Positions 44,916 through 58,434 of a DNA stretch of 64,000 bases are shown here, piece by piece; position 1 is the first letter of the stretch, and every line of letters starts with the position of its first letter. Under the pieces are notes generated by a model. It ran no database searches. It was given only the letters and a program-made list of their open reading frames with translations, and was not told the origin of the DNA. Position numbers and translations under genes: made by a program. Source of the stretch: Strongylocentrotus purpuratus (Eukaryota; Echinodermata; Echinoidea; Camarodonta; Strongylocentrotidae); contig NW_022145604.1 in NCBI RefSeq assembly GCF_000002235.5, positions 31,589,857-31,653,856 of the forward strand, given 5' to 3'.

Positions 44916-45295
44916 GGGGAAGTCCACCTGATATTTAACTTAGTTTTTAGGAAAAGCAGGAAAACGACAGAAACAAATTAGTGAAAGTTTAAGCAATATC
45001 AGAGTAAAAACAGGAAAGTTATGATTTTTTGAATTTGTCATCAGTGAATATCCAATACTCTACAATAATTGTTAAGCTATGTATACATTGCTGTTAAAGA
45101 TTTCTTAAATGTTGTCGTGGTTATGAAAGTGAATTGGGCAGCTCTTGATGTAAAGGGGCAGGGAGTCCGCTATTGAGAGGGGTGGTAACTGTAAAGACCT
45201 ATCACTTATCTGGTTAAATAGTACAGAATAATTTATCAAAGTTATGGAGGAGGTCAGACATTTTGGAGCAGTGGCGGGCGGCTCTTTAAGTAAAT
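44916..45295 (+). repeat. MITE-like dispersed repeat, copy 2
   Basis: Starts AAAAGGGGAAGTCCACCTGA and ends GCAGTGGCGGGCGGCTCTTT. The inverse, shorter copy is at 1601-1815. The AAGGGGAAGTCCAC start followed by a stretch rich in GAAAA and AGTGAAAGTTT is a pattern I recall from echinoderm genomes. Confidence 0.55.
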
Positions 45296-45544
45296 TAGGA
45301 TAAGACTACAGTAATGAAAATAAATACATATTATGCGGATGGAGAATGTGGGGAAAGTACTGAACTAAATATTTGGGAATATATATCAGGAAAAATAAAA
45401 CGGAAAACAAATGATTAATTTTGGATGACAAATGAAGAAAAAAAAAATCTATTGAAAAACTGGAAACAGAGAATATTAACGTTTTATGGCGAAGTGGTTG
45501 TTTAAAAAGCCTTAATCGTTTCACAAATTGTTTATACGGCAACT

Positions 45545-46900
45545 GTAGTAACTGCTCCTAAATTTGTTATCAAATCGTTGAATAAAATCATTTATGCTTT
45601 TCTTTGGAGTTCAAAAAGATAAAGAGTGACAAGAAACGTCTGTATAAATAAAAAGTTAGATGGTGGTCTTGAAACGGTAGACATGGAACCGAAATTCGAG
45701 ATATTTATCTTGGATATGCAAATTATTGGATGAACCAACTTGTAGATGGAAAACATTATTCAGATATTGAATTAAAATGATCGGAATTTGTCCAGGTAGC
45801 TCACGATATAATTTGAATAAGAAAGATATGAGAATGATATGTAAACAAAATAGACTGTCAGAGTTTTATCAAAATCTTCTTTTTGCATGGTCAGAATTTA
45901 ATATCGAGGTTTCGTTGAGGTAACAGAAACATAAGAGTAGATATTATGGAAAAACAGTCATATTAAATTTTAAAAGTCTACATTATTGTTTTCAAAGTGG
46001 CACGTAGCTGGAATTTGTAAAGTAAAGCACGTGCTTAAAAATAGTAGTTGAAAGATTCGATTTTGTTAAATAGTAAATTTGGTATTCATCAATTATTATT
46101 TGAGTTCGAATACGCAAAATTGAAGAATTGTTTTCCAATGCTATTGGTCAAATGAATTATGCATTCGAAAGAATGTTCAATTATTATAAGTAGTAAATAA
46201 AACAAATCAAATTTAATAGAAGTAGCCACAGGAGATTTTGTTGGTATTTCTCGTTTGAAGACGAAACTTTATTTTTCCTCCCTCCTGAGACAAAATCTTC
46301 AGAAACCAATTGTTACACGTTACTAGAAAATTACTTGAATTTCCTTTTTTCTTTTAATGTGCAGAAAGTATTCAATTTTAAACGTCAACAAATATGAAAT
46401 AATAGGTTAAAGCAAGTTACTTTTTAAGTATTGCATAATATATTTCCATGAAAACATAATCTATGCAGATGGCGTGTAATGGACAATAACCAGTGTGATA
46501 ATACAGAAACAACTTTTCATGTCTTGTTAAAATGTAATAAGTTTCGAGTTTGGGGGGAAATTATTTAAAACTTTTTACATAATTACTTTCATGAGCAAAT
46601 AAATATAAATGAAAAAGCATTAATTATAGGTTATCTTTTTGAAGGAAAAGTAAACTTTGTGATGAATTTCCTGTTAATTTTAGGCCAATACATGATATAT
46701 ATAATTTATATCCAACTTTGGTATGATGGTAGAGAGTACGAATGTAAAAGCCTGCTTATTAATTTCAAATTAAAACTACGATATTACATATCAAATTAGC
46801 ATTTTTTTTTTGTATTGATGAAACACAAAGAAATTTTTCGAGAAATATTAAGGTTATAACCATTCATTCAATTAAATTTGTCTTTTCTATTATGTTCAAA
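45545..46900 (+). pseudogene. L1/Tx1-type LINE 3' remnant
   Basis: Plus-strand pieces FVIKSLNKIIYAFLWSSK then RVTRNVCINKKLDGGLETV (45560-45690) and, near 46470, RWRVMDNNQCDNTETTFHVL with LLKCNKFRVWG. These are the region after RT and the C-terminal CxxC...HxxxxC segment of L1 ORF2. Many stops and frame changes. It is similar in position to the fragment at 264-587 on the other strand. Confidence 0.65.
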
Positions 46901-47021
46901 TGTAAATTGATGTAAATATAAATGAAATATGTGAAATAAAACCCCTCGGTAAGACGACAAGAAGAAAAAACACCTATGTGTTTGCTGGTGCGGGAGATGT
47001 GTATTACGTATTGTAAAGCAT

Positions 47022-50000
47022 GTATTGTACCGGGGTCCATTCGCTATTCTTAAGGACCGTTATTCATAAGGACCGCTATTCATAACGTGGACCTTCCTAA
47101 ACCTGCAGGTCCGCTATTCATAATGGTAAAAGAGGGTCACTATTCATAAAGAAATAAAGTTTGTTAATCATAAGGACCGCTATTCATAACGTGAGATGAC
47201 GGTCGCTATTCATAACACGGAATGAGGTTCATTACTCATAAGGGTCGCTATTCATAAAACGACGAGAGGGTCGCTATTCATAATACGACAAGAGGGTCGC
47301 CATTCATAATAGGAGTAGAGGGTCGCTATTCATAATACGAAATGAGGGTCGCTATTCAAAATAGGAGAAGAGGGTCGCTATTCATATTACGAATAGGAGG
47401 CGCTATTCATAATAGGAGAAGATGGTCGCTATTCATAATACGATGTGAATGTCGCTATTTATAATAGGAGAAGAGGTTCGATATTCATTATACGAGGAGA
47501 GGGTCGCTATTTATAGTACGAAATGAGGGTCGCTATTTATAATACGCAATGAGGTTCATCACTCATAAGGGTCGCTATTCATAAAACGGGAGAGGGTCGC
47601 TATTCATAATACGACAAGAGGGTCGCCATTCATAATAGGAGTAGAGGGTCGCTATTAATTATACGAAATGATGTTCGCTATTCATAATACGAAATGAGGT
47701 TCGCTTTTCATAATAGGAGTAGAGGGTTGATATTCATAATAGGAGTAGAAGGTCGCTATTCATAATAGGAGTTGAGGGTCGCTATTCATAATACGAAATG
47801 AGGGTCGCTGTTTATAATACGCAATGAGGTTCATCACTCGTAAGGGTCGCTATTCATAAAACGGGAGAGGGTCGCTATTCATAATAGGAGTTGAGGGTCG
47901 CTATTCATAATACGAAATGAGGGTCGCTGTTTATAATACGCAATGAGGTTCATCACTCGTAAGGGTCGCTATTCATAAAACGGGAGAGGGTCGCTATTCA
48001 TAATACGTCAAGAGGGTCGCCATTCATAATAGGAGTAGAGGGTCGCTATTAATAATACGAAATGATGTTCGCTATTCATAATACGAAATGAGGTTCGCTT
48101 TTCATAATAGGAGTAGAGGGTTGATATTCATAATAGGAGTAGAAGGTCGCTATTCATAATAGGAGTTGAGGGTCGCTATTCATAATACGAAATGAGGGTC
48201 GCTGTTTATAATACGCAATGAGGTTCATCACTCATAAGGGTCGCTATTCATAAAACGGGAGAGGGTCGCTATTCATAAAACGGGAGAGGGTCGCTATTCA
48301 TAATACGTCAAGAGGGTCGCCATTCATAATAGGAGTAGAGGGTCGCTATTAATAATACGAAATGATGTTCGCTATTCATAATACGAAATGAGGTTCGCTT
48401 TTCATAATAGGAGTAGAGGGTTGATATTCATAATAGGAGTAGAAGGTCGCTATTCATAATAGGAGTTGAGGGTCGCTATTCATAATACGAAATGAGGGTC
48501 GCTATTTATAATACGCAATGAGGTTCATCACTCATAAGGGTCGCTATTTATAATACGGGAGAGGGTCGCTATTCATAATACGACAAGAGGGTCGCCATTC
48601 ATAATAGGAGTAGAGGGTCGCTATTAATAATACGAAATGATGTTCGCTATTCATAATACGAAATGAGGTTCGCTTTTCATAATAGGAGTAAAGGGTTGAT
48701 ATTCATAATAGGAGTAGAAGGTCCCTATTCATAATAGGAGTTGAGGGTCGCTATTCATAATAGGAAGATAGTGTCGCTATTCATAATATTGTCACAATTC
48801 ATAATACAAAATGAGGTTTGCATTTCATAGTAGGAGTACAGGGTCGTTATTCATAATACGGTCACTATTCATAATACGAAATGAGGTTCGCTATTCACAA
48901 TAGGAGTAGAGATTCGCTATTCATATAAGGAGTAGAGGTTCGCCATTCATAATAGGAGTAGGAGTCCCTATTCATAATAGGAGTAGGAGTCCCTATTCAT
49001 AATAGGAGTTGAGGGTCGCTATTCATAATAGGAAGATAGTGTCGCTATTCATAATATTGTCACAATTCATAATACAAAATGAGGTTTGCATTTCATAATA
49101 GGAAAAGAGGGTCGCTATTCATAATATTGTCACTACTCATAATACGTAATGAGGTTCGCTATTCATAATAGTAGTAGAGGGTCGCTGTTCATAATAGGAG
49201 AAGAGAGTCGCTATTCATAATACGAAATGAGGTTCGCTTTTCATAATAGGAGTAGAGGGTTGATATTCATAATAGGAGTAGAAGGTCGCTATTCATAATA
49301 GGAGTTGAGGGTCGCTATTCATAATAGGAAGAGAGTGTCGCTATTTATAATATTGTCACAAATCATAATACAAAATGAGGTTTGCATTTCATAGTAGGAG
49401 TACAGGGTCGTTATTCATAATAGGGTCACTGTTCATAATACGAAATGAGGTTCGCTATTCACAATAGGAGTAGAGATTCGCTATTCATATAAGGAGTAGA
49501 GGTTCGCCATTCATAATAGGAGTAGGAGTCCCTATTCATAATAGGAGTAGGAGTCCCTATTCATAATAGGAGTTGAGGGTCGCTATTCATAATAGAAAGA
49601 TAGTGTCGCTATTCATAATATTGTCACAATTCATAATACAAAATGAGGGTCGCTGTTTATAATACGCAATGAGGTTCATCACTCGTAAGGGTCGCTATTC
49701 ATAAAACGGGAGAGGGTCGCTATTCATAATACGTCAAGAGGGTCGCCATTCATAATAGGAGTAGAGGGTCGCTATTAATAATACGAAATGATGTTCGCTA
49801 TTCATAATACGAAATGAGGTTCGCTTTTCATAATAGGAGTAGAGGGTTGATATTCATAATAGGAGTAGAAGGTCGCTATTCATAATAGGAGTTGAGGGTC
49901 GCTATTCATAATACGAAATGAGGGTCGCTATTTATAATACGCAATGAGGTTCATCACTCATAAGGGTCGCTATTTATAATACGGGAGAGGGTCGCTATTC

Positions 50001-52755
50001 ATAATACGACAAGAGGGTCGCCATTCATAATAGGAGTAGAGGGTCGCTATTAATAATACGAAATGATGTTCGCTATTCATAATACGAAATGAGGTTCGCT
50101 TTTCATAATAGGAGTAAAGGGTTGATATTCATAATAGGAGTAGAAGGTCCCTATTCATAATAGGAGTTGAGGGTCGCTATTCATAATAGGAAGATAGTGT
50201 CGCTATTCATAATATTGTCACAATTCATAATACAAAATGAGGTTTGCATTTCATAGTAGGAGTACAGGGTCGTTATTCATAATACGGTCACTATTCATAA
50301 TACGAAATGAGGTTCGCTATTCACAATAGGAGTAGAGATTCGCTATTCATATAAGGAGTAGAGGTTCGCCATTCATAATAGGAGTAGGAGTCCCTATTCA
50401 TAATAGGAGTAGGAGTCCCTATTCATAATAGGAGTTGAGGGTCGCTATTCATAATAGGAAGATAGTGTCGCTATTCATAATATTGTCACAATTCATAATA
50501 CAAAATGAGGTTTGCATTTCATAATAGGAAAAGAGGGTCGCTATTCATAATATTGTCACTACTCATAATACGTAATGAGGTTCGCTATTCATAATAGTAG
50601 TAGAGGGTCGCTGTTCATAATAGGAGAAGAGAGTCACTATTCATAATACGAAATGAGGTTCGCTATTCACAATAGGAGTAGAGATTCGCTATTCATATAA
50701 GGAGTAGAGGTTCGCCATTCATAATAGGAATAGGAGTCCCTATTCATAATAGGAGTAGGAGTCCCTATTCATAATAGGAGTTGAGGGTCGCTATTCATAA
50801 TAGGAAGAGAGTGTCGCTATTTATAATATTGTCACAAATCATAATACAAAATGAGGTTTGCATTTCATAGTAGGAGTACAGGGTCGTTATTCATAATAGG
50901 GTCACTGTTCATAATACGAAATGAGGTTCGCTATTCACAATAGGAGTAGAGATTCGCTATTCATATAAGGAGTAGAGGTTCGCCATTCATAATAGGAGTA
51001 GGAGTCCCTATTCATAATAGGAGTAGGAGTCCCTATTCATAATAGGAGTTGAGGGTCGCTATTCATAATAGGAAGATAGTGTCGCTATTCATAATATTGT
51101 CACAATTCATAATACAAAATGAGGTTTGCATTTCATAGTAGGAGTACAGGGTCGTTATTCATAATAGGGTCACTATTCATAATACGAAATGAGGTTCGCT
51201 ATTCACAATAGGAGTAGAGATTCGCTATTCATATAAGGAGTAGAGGTTCGCCATTCATAATAGGAGTAGGAGTCCCTATTCATAATAGGAGTTGAGGGTC
51301 GCTATTCATAATAGGAAGATAGTGTCGCTATTCATAATATTGTCACAATTCATAATACAAAATGAGGTTTGCATTTCATAATAGGAATAGAGGGTCGCTA
51401 TTCATAATATTGTCACTACTCATACTACGAAATGAGGTTCGCTATTCATAATAGTAGTAGAGGGTCGCTGTTCATAATAGGAGAAGAGAGTCGCTATTCA
51501 TAATACGAAATGAGGTTCGCTTTTCATAATAGGAGTAGAGGGTTGATATTCATAATAGGAGTAGAAGGTCGCTATTCATAATAGGAGTTGAGGGTCGCTA
51601 TTCATAATAGGAAGAGAGTGTCGCTATTTATAATATTGTCACAAATCATAATACAAAATGAGGTTTGCATTTCATAGTAGGAGTACAGGGTCGTTATTCA
51701 TAATAGGGTCACTGTTCATAATACGAAATGAGGTTCGCTATTCACAATAGGAGTAGAGATTCGCTATTCATATAAGGAGTAGAGGTTCGCCATTCATAAT
51801 AGGAGTAGGAGTCCCTATTCATAATAGGAGTAGGAGTCCCTATTCATTATAGGACTTAAGGGTCGCTATTCATAATAGGGTTACTATTTACAATACGAAA
51901 TGAGTGTCGCTATTCATAATAGGAATAGAGGTTCGCTATTCATAATATTGTCACTATTCATAATGCGAAATGAGGTTCGCTATTCATAATACGAGTAGAG
52001 GGTCGCTATTCATAATAGGAGTAGAGGTTCCCTATTCATAATAGGAGTAGGGTTCGCTATTCATAATAGGAGTAGAGGGTAGATATTCATAATATGAATA
52101 AAGGGTCGCTATTCATAATAGGGTCACTATTCATAATACGAAATGAGTTTTGATATTCATAATAGGAGTAGAAGGTCGATATTCATAATACGAAACGAGG
52201 GTCGCTATTTTTAACACGAAATGAGGGTCGCTATTCATAATACGAAATGAGGGTCGCTATTCATAATACGAATGAGGGTCGCTATTCATAATAGGAGTAG
52301 AGGGTCGATACTCATAATTTAAATAAAGGGTCGATATTCATAATATGAATAAAGGGTCACTATTCATAACATGGATAAAGGGTCGCTATTCATAATAGGG
52401 TCACTTTTCATAATAAGAAATGAGAGTCGCTATTCATAATAGGAGTAGAGGGTCGCTATTCATAATTGGAGTAGAGGTTCGCTATTCATAAAAGGAGCAG
52501 AGGTTTACTTTTCATAATACGAAATGAGTCTCGCTATTCGTAATAGGAGTAGAGGGTCGCTATTCATAATACGAAACGAGGGTCGCTATTTTTAATACGA
52601 AATGAGGGTCGCTATTCATAATACGAAACGAGGGTCGCTATTTTTAATACGAAATGAGGGTCGCTATTCATAATACAAAATTAGGATCGCTATTCATAAT
52701 ACTGAGTTAGGGTCGCAATTCAAAAAACGGGATGAGGGTAGTTATTCATAGAATG
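47022..52755 (+). repeat. Array 1 of the 26-bp TCGCTATTCATAA repeat (5.7 kb)
   Basis: About 200 copies of a 26-bp unit such as AGGGTCGCTATTCATAATAC plus GAAATG, or with AGGAGTAG in the last third. It opens with a leader (CGGGGTCCATTCGCTATTC, then GGACCGCTATTCATAACGTG and CCTGCAGGTCCGC). It closes into a tail (GAAATAGGC, AAAGGGAAATATTGGACGGA, GGACACCCCC). Higher-order blocks recur: one containing AATGATGTTCGCTATTC about every 250-300 bp in 47600-48700 and 49730-50150, and one containing AATATTGTCACAATTC (48790, 49060, 49620, 50210, 50480, 51100, 51340). No open frames of note. Confidence 0.95.
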
Positions 52756-52826
52756 AAATAGGCCTATATCACAAATGCTCATAACAAAGGGAAATATTGG
52801 ACGGAGGACACCCCCAGGGCGACACA

Positions 52827-53515
52827 TGGACCTGAATATTTGTCTTGTTTTTAAGTAGGTATATTTCACCTTTTATCTTTGATAATCATATAGAGACATC
52901 TCTCGCCCTTATGGTGACGCAAAAAAGGAAAACATGAACACATATAATCGTATCGTAATTTGAATACCATTAAAGCATTTGTACACAGACCCTGCACGTA
53001 AATCCCATACATTATTCTGCCTGGCGTTCTTAGAGTTAATTTTCGGGGAGGGTCCCCTTTTTGATAAAGTGGCACCTCTTCTTGGCACCGCTTCAAATAC
53101 TGAAGTGGGTACAAATATGTATGTGTACACTCCATAAATTATGACCTCTGGTATTCAGTTTGTGACAAAATAGACTTCACGAAGTAAAAAAGACATTTTA
53201 AACTTATATCTTTACAACTAGCCGAACAATGAATTGAACTCTATCGTTTCGAGAGAGTTGAAAAAATGTCGTCATGAGTGGATTTACATGTAAAGAGTGA
53301 GGAATCAAACACTGGAGGGTTTTAAATTATATATGCTCCACCAAGTGCATAAATATCATTGTAAATAAGAACAATTGAGCGATAAAAAGCAGCACGTGTA
53401 AAAGGGATTTTACAATGGCTGGCATATGGTACGGTAAAGATAACATATATGACTCTATATCCAACGTAAATCCGTTCAATAACTTGGTAAATGGAACAGG
53501 TTAGAGCCCTATATG
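52827..53515 (+). repeat. ~725-bp direct repeat, copy A (follows array 1)
   Basis: Begins TGGACCTGAATATTTGTC. It shares with copies B and C the landmarks CAGACCCTGCACGTAAA, TTCTTAGAGTTAATTTTCGG, CCCCTTTTTGATAAAGTGGC and AACTAGCCGAACAATG. The first ~140 bp are also found after array 2 (59468-59605). Confidence 0.8.
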
Positions 53516-54476
53516 ATTATACATAAACGCGGTTTGGCCAGGAAGCTGGTTTAATAGTGACCAAGGTATTGATGATCGGACAGTGGACTAGAGGTCTGTG
53601 TTCTCAATCAATTCTCAATGGCGATGAAACGCTACTCATATGTGTGTGTGTGTATGTGTGAGGTGGGGGGGGGGGGTTAATTGTGATCTTGAATGTAACA
53701 CACCGATTTTTGACCTTTTATGCTTTGAGATTGGACGATAAATTTCTAACGTGAATTTCTATAAGGATAATAATCTCCTATTACCCTCAAAGCCACTGGA
53801 TAGAGATAATAGGCCCGTTCACGTAACAATTAGTGCGATTTGGATCGCGAAGCAAAGACTGATTGTTGGGGCGACCATTTGAACACAGGGAGAATTCTCA
53901 CTCGACGGCAAGAACGTCTAAACAGCGAGTGAGTGAACCACGACGGAGTTAGCGCGCTTGGAATCCTGTAATTAAATAAATCGATTTTTGATTCTCAATT
54001 CATTCACACACACACACACACAAAATCGCAAGACTTACTGCAAATTCGATCGCGAAGATTAGTGGAATTATTCTGTCCACACACGCACAAAAAAAAAGAT
54101 ATTTTCGGATCGCGATGCAAAAATCGATTTTTAAATATCAGTTTTTTGTAGGTGTAAACGCCCTATTATGTAGGCTAATATGAAAAGGGTGTAGCGTTGA
54201 CAAAGACATTTGAGGAAAGAAACCTCGGCTTAAAATGTTAAAATGCATGCAATACTTACAATTAAAAGAAAAGTAAAGTTCGACACTTTTTACCCACTTT
54301 AAAATGTAATCCATTGGTTAGGTTCTTCTTTTTTATTTTCAGAACGGTCACCAAAATTAATTTGGGAAAGCTTTGTGCTCGACACTGCTAAGTTTCATGA
54401 TAACTAAGGACTTTTTCTACTACTTCTTGAACTGGTCAGAATTACACACGCCTTTTCTCTTAATCAAAAAGCAATG
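53516..54476. other. Insert between copies A and B
   Basis: Contains a GT microsatellite with G run (53640-53676), a CA run (54005-54021) and the MITE at 53812-54163. The remainder is unannotated. Confidence 0.55.
53812..54163. mobile_element. ~350-bp MITE with imperfect ~20-bp inverted repeats
   Basis: GGCCCGTTCACGTAACAA at the left corresponds to GGGCGTTTACACCTACAA read from the right end on the other strand. The inside is rich in GATCGCGA and ATCGATTTTT motifs arranged symmetrically. TA-rich flanks prevent a firm duplication call. Confidence 0.6.
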
Positions 54477-55201
54477 TGGACCTGACTATTTCCCGCTTAC
54501 ATGACGTATGTTGCATGTCAGTAAAGGGTTACCGTACTTTATCGTCTGTCATTCCATCATGAAAAGCAGATTTGTACATTGTTTGGAAAGAGTGCAAAAC
54601 ACCTTTCAAGTCTACTGTAGATCAATAGAGTATTTTCGCACGATTGGATGTAATTTCACGCACAATTTCGTAATGTTAACCCACACTTTGCCATTAAAGC
54701 TCTTCCATACAGACCCTGCACGTAAACCCTATACATTATCTTGCCTGGTATTCTTAGAGTTAATTTTCGGGGGGATTCCCCTTTTTGATAATGTGGCGCC
54801 TGTTCTTGTCACCGCTTCAATTCTAAAGTGGATACCATTGTGTATGTGTACACTCCAGGAATTTCAACCTCTTTGTTATTCAGTTTTGTGACAAAATAGA
54901 ATTTACGAATTTATCATCTTAAAACTAGCCAAACAAAGTATTGAACTCTATCATTTCGAGAAGAGAATGCGGAATGAAATGTAGAGAGGGATGCATCAAA
55001 CACCGGGTGGTTTTACATTCTATATGCTCAATCAAGGGAATAAAAACGTTTAGATATAAGAATATTTGAGAGATAAAAAGCCGAACGTTTAATTAGATAG
55101 TAGAATGTCTGGCCGTGGAACGACGAGGATAACTTTTCTGGCTTTTTATCCAACCTGACTCTGTTCAATAATTATACCAATGATAGCAGCTTACAGCCTT
55201 C
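54477..55201 (+). repeat. ~725-bp direct repeat, copy B
   Basis: A full unit from TGGACCTGACTATTTCCCG to the next TGGACTTGATAACTTCCCG. A 127-codon open frame at 54508-54891 is not kept open in copy C, so I do not call it a gene. Confidence 0.85.
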
Positions 55202-55775
55202 TGGACTTGATAACTTCCCGCTTACATGACCTATTTTGCATCTCAGTGGATGGTTACTGAACTTTATTATCTATGATTTCATCATAAAAGAAAAATATGT
55301 ACATTGTTTGGAAAGAAAGTAAAACACCTTTCAAGTCCCTTGTAGATCAATAGAGTCATTTTGAATATTTTGATATGATTTCATGCACAATCTTGTCACG
55401 ATAACCCACACACTGTGCCAGTAAAGCGTATTTGTACTCACCTTGCACATAAATCCCATATATAATTCTGCATTGTATTCTTAGAGTTAAATTCTATTGA
55501 GATTCCCCTTTTGATTATGTGGCGCCTGTTTTTGGCATCGTTTCAAATACTGAAGGGCGTACCATTGTGCGTGTAAGCATCCGTGAATATTTCCTCTTTG
55601 TTTTTTAATTTTGTGCCAAAATTGTAATTCACAAAGTTAAAAAGGCTCCGTGGTTTATTTATGTACAACTAGCCAAACAAAGTATTGAACTATATCATTT
55701 CGACAGAAACAGTGGATAGGAAGAGGGCAGAATCAAGCACCGGATGGTTTTACCCGATATACTGTATGCTATTTA
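55202..55775 (+). repeat. ~725-bp direct repeat, copy C (3'-truncated)
   Basis: Matches copy B from its first base to about ACCGGATGGTTTTACCCGAT, then diverges before array 2. Confidence 0.8.
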
Positions 55776-56189
55776 TTGTTCTTTGTAATATTCCATTAAG
55801 GAGTTGGTAGGGGGTAGTGGGAGGGGTTGGTGGTATCAAGAGGGTGGTAGGAGGGGTGATGAGGTGAGGTGTGATCAATACGGGGGGTATTGTATTGGGG
55901 TTCATTCGCTATTCATAAGGACCGTTATTCATAAGGACCGCTATTCATAACGTGGAACTTCCTATACCTGCAGGTCCGCTATTCATAATGGTAAAAGAGG
56001 GTCACTATTCATAAAGAAATAAGGTTCGTTAATCTTAAGGACCGCTATTCATAATATGAAATCAGGGTCGCCATTCATAATACGACAAGAGGGTCGCTAT
56101 TCATAATACGAAATAAGGTTCATTACTCGTAAGGGTCGCTATTCATAAAACTAGAAGAGGGTCGCTATTCATAAAAAGAGAGAGGATCG

Positions 56190-57095
56190 CTATTGTTTTG
56201 ATTTTATTTCTGCATTTTTCCAATTATAATAACAGAATAACAAAGAACATAAACGTAAGGTATAATACAAAATATAGATACAATGATAACTTCATTTCAA
56301 AATGTTATCATTATTTTGTTTACATATGTACATATAATAACGAAACTTAATATATTATTATAAATTTAAAGTATTATCCAAAACTATCAGTTAAAAAGGT
56401 GCAGGAGACCGCAATCATAAGCGAAACTTGACTAGGATGGCGGCCTCAAAAAGAAAAAGAAAAATCTTAAGGTAAAACTAAAATGAAATAGTTTTTTAAC
56501 GTTCTTTGTATATGAGTTTGTGAGTGTGCTGTGTGCGTGTATATTTTGTGTGTGTAAGCGTGTGTGCAGGTGTGGGTGTGTGTGTGTATGTGTGTGTGCA
56601 TATGCGCGCAAGCGTGCGTGTAGCGAATGTATGTGTAGCGAATATTGGATGTGCACGTAACTCTCTGTTATATGTGGAGTGGAAACAAAAATGTAGCCTT
56701 TTCAATAAAGGAAACCAAGAATACGAAATAGAATACGAAATTTGCAAACATGAGTTGCAATTAATGTGACCAATATTTGAGATATGAATAATAATTGCCT
56801 AGTGCATGTTGAAATCAATTATGAAGGTACTTCGATATAAGAGATTTTTTAAGAGATGAACAATGCCTTATTGAATTTGGTATGGAGTTCCAAACATCTG
56901 GTCCATGATGTCTTACTGATTTTGAGGGCTAAAATTATTTTAGGATTTTCTAAGTGATAATTTGTTGAACAACGGGTGGGATATGTGTGAATGTTTGAGT
57001 TTAAACTGTAAATGTTGTGAAAAAAGGATGGTAGTTGATTATGAAAATATTTATACATGATGTGAATATGTTGTATTTTTCATGCTTTTAAACAA
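56190..57095 (-). mobile_element. LINE 3' fragment inserted in array 2
   Basis: Minus-strand translation at 56849-57058 gives HNIYSLNSNIHTYPTRCST and NYHLENPKIILA, the C-terminal segment of a Jockey/CR1-group RT. The 3' UTR side holds a GT/GC-rich microsatellite (56540-56640) and ends in a T-rich stretch at about 56195 (A-rich on its own strand). It is 5'-truncated, as usual for LINE insertions. Confidence 0.65.
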
Positions 57096-57470
57096 TGAAA
57101 GAAAGGGTCGGTATTCATAATAGGAGTAGAGGGTCGCTATTTATAATATGAGATGAGGGTCGCTATTTATAATAGGAGAAGAGGGTCGCTATTCATATTA
57201 CGAATAGGAGTCGCTATTCATGATAGGAGAAGAGGGTCGCTATTCATAATACGACGTGAAGGTCGCTATTCATAATAGGAGAAGAGGTTTGCTATTCATA
57301 ATACGACGAGAGGGTCGCTCTTCATAATACAAAATGAGGGTCGCTCTCCATAATAGGAATAGAGAGTCGCTATTCATAATAGGAAAAGAGGTTTGCTATT
57401 CATAATACGACGAGAGGGTCGCTCTTCATAATACAAAATGAGGGTCGCTCTCCATAAAAGGAGTAGAGAG

Positions 57471-58434
57471 AACTATACATGCTACGTTCTCTGGTGAAAT
57501 ATGGTCTTCCAAAGGAAGACCTTATTACTGTTTTTGTGGGTTATATTCGCCCCTTACTTGAATATGCCAGTCCTGTGTGGAGTGGAGGACTCACGCAATA
57601 CCAAAACGAGAGATTGGAGAGAATTCAAAAGAGAGCGTTGCGGATAATTTTTCGGAGGGATTATGATAACTATACAATTTCACTCGCACAATCTCAATTA
57701 CAAAGATTAGATGAAAGACGCCAATATTTATGTACTACTTTCTTTCAAAAAACATTATCACTCACTGATCAATTTAAACAATTTCTCCCACAAAAAACAT
57801 TGTACTAGAACACTTAGAAATTCAAAGAAAATTCCGGATTTTAAATGTAAAACCAGTCGCATGCAAAATAGTCCTATTCCAAATTTGATTCGCCTGTATA
57901 ATAACAGTTAATTTGCTCATGTTTATATCTTTTGTAATTATTTATCTTTGAAATGACTCGATTCCTGTACATTCTTGTAATAATTTTGTATATCGTACCG
58001 GTATGTTTTAATGATATTGAATTGCTTTTTACTTTTAAATTTGAATAATTATTTCAAATATTACTAAATGTTCATACACCTGCTTTTGCCGCTATCATTG
58101 ATTATTTTACCACCATACCCACTACTGCAATATTGTAACATGACGAACTGTTGTATGATTTGTCTTAGTCCATATTATGTTGGCATGTAATTATGTTTAT
58201 ACCTTTTTTCTTTTTTCTTTGGTAGAAATTATTTTCATTAAGTGTTTTTTAATTGTTTATGGTATTTAGGCAGTAGTAACGTGTCACGTTTAAATAATTT
58301 TTAACTAAATGTTATGTAAGTTTTTTACAATGTATATATCCAGTTCGTGTAACTCATGTGCAATTCAGTTGTGAAACTGCCATTCATGAAAGATGCAATA
58401 AAATACCATTTATCTATCTATCTATCTATCTATC
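57471..58434 (+). mobile_element. 5'-truncated LINE with TATC tail inserted in array 2
   Basis: The open part (57479-57808) reads MLRSLVKYGLPKEDLITVF, YIRPLLEYASPVWSGGL, ERLERIQKRALRIIF, a C-terminal RT region of Jockey/CR1-group LINEs. A ~550-bp 3' UTR ends AATAAAATACC and a TATC tetranucleotide tail. GAGAG lies on both sides (57466-57470 and 58435-58439) and array sequence resumes exactly after it, so the 5-bp duplication is well supported. Confidence 0.82.

Noticed and set aside
47022-52755. CRISPR-like array of short repeats
   Set aside because: The unit is contiguous and degenerate with no unique spacers, and the sequence is eukaryotic.
54508-54891. 127-codon open frame
   Set aside because: It lies in a 725-bp repeat and is not kept open in the next copy; no domain recognised.
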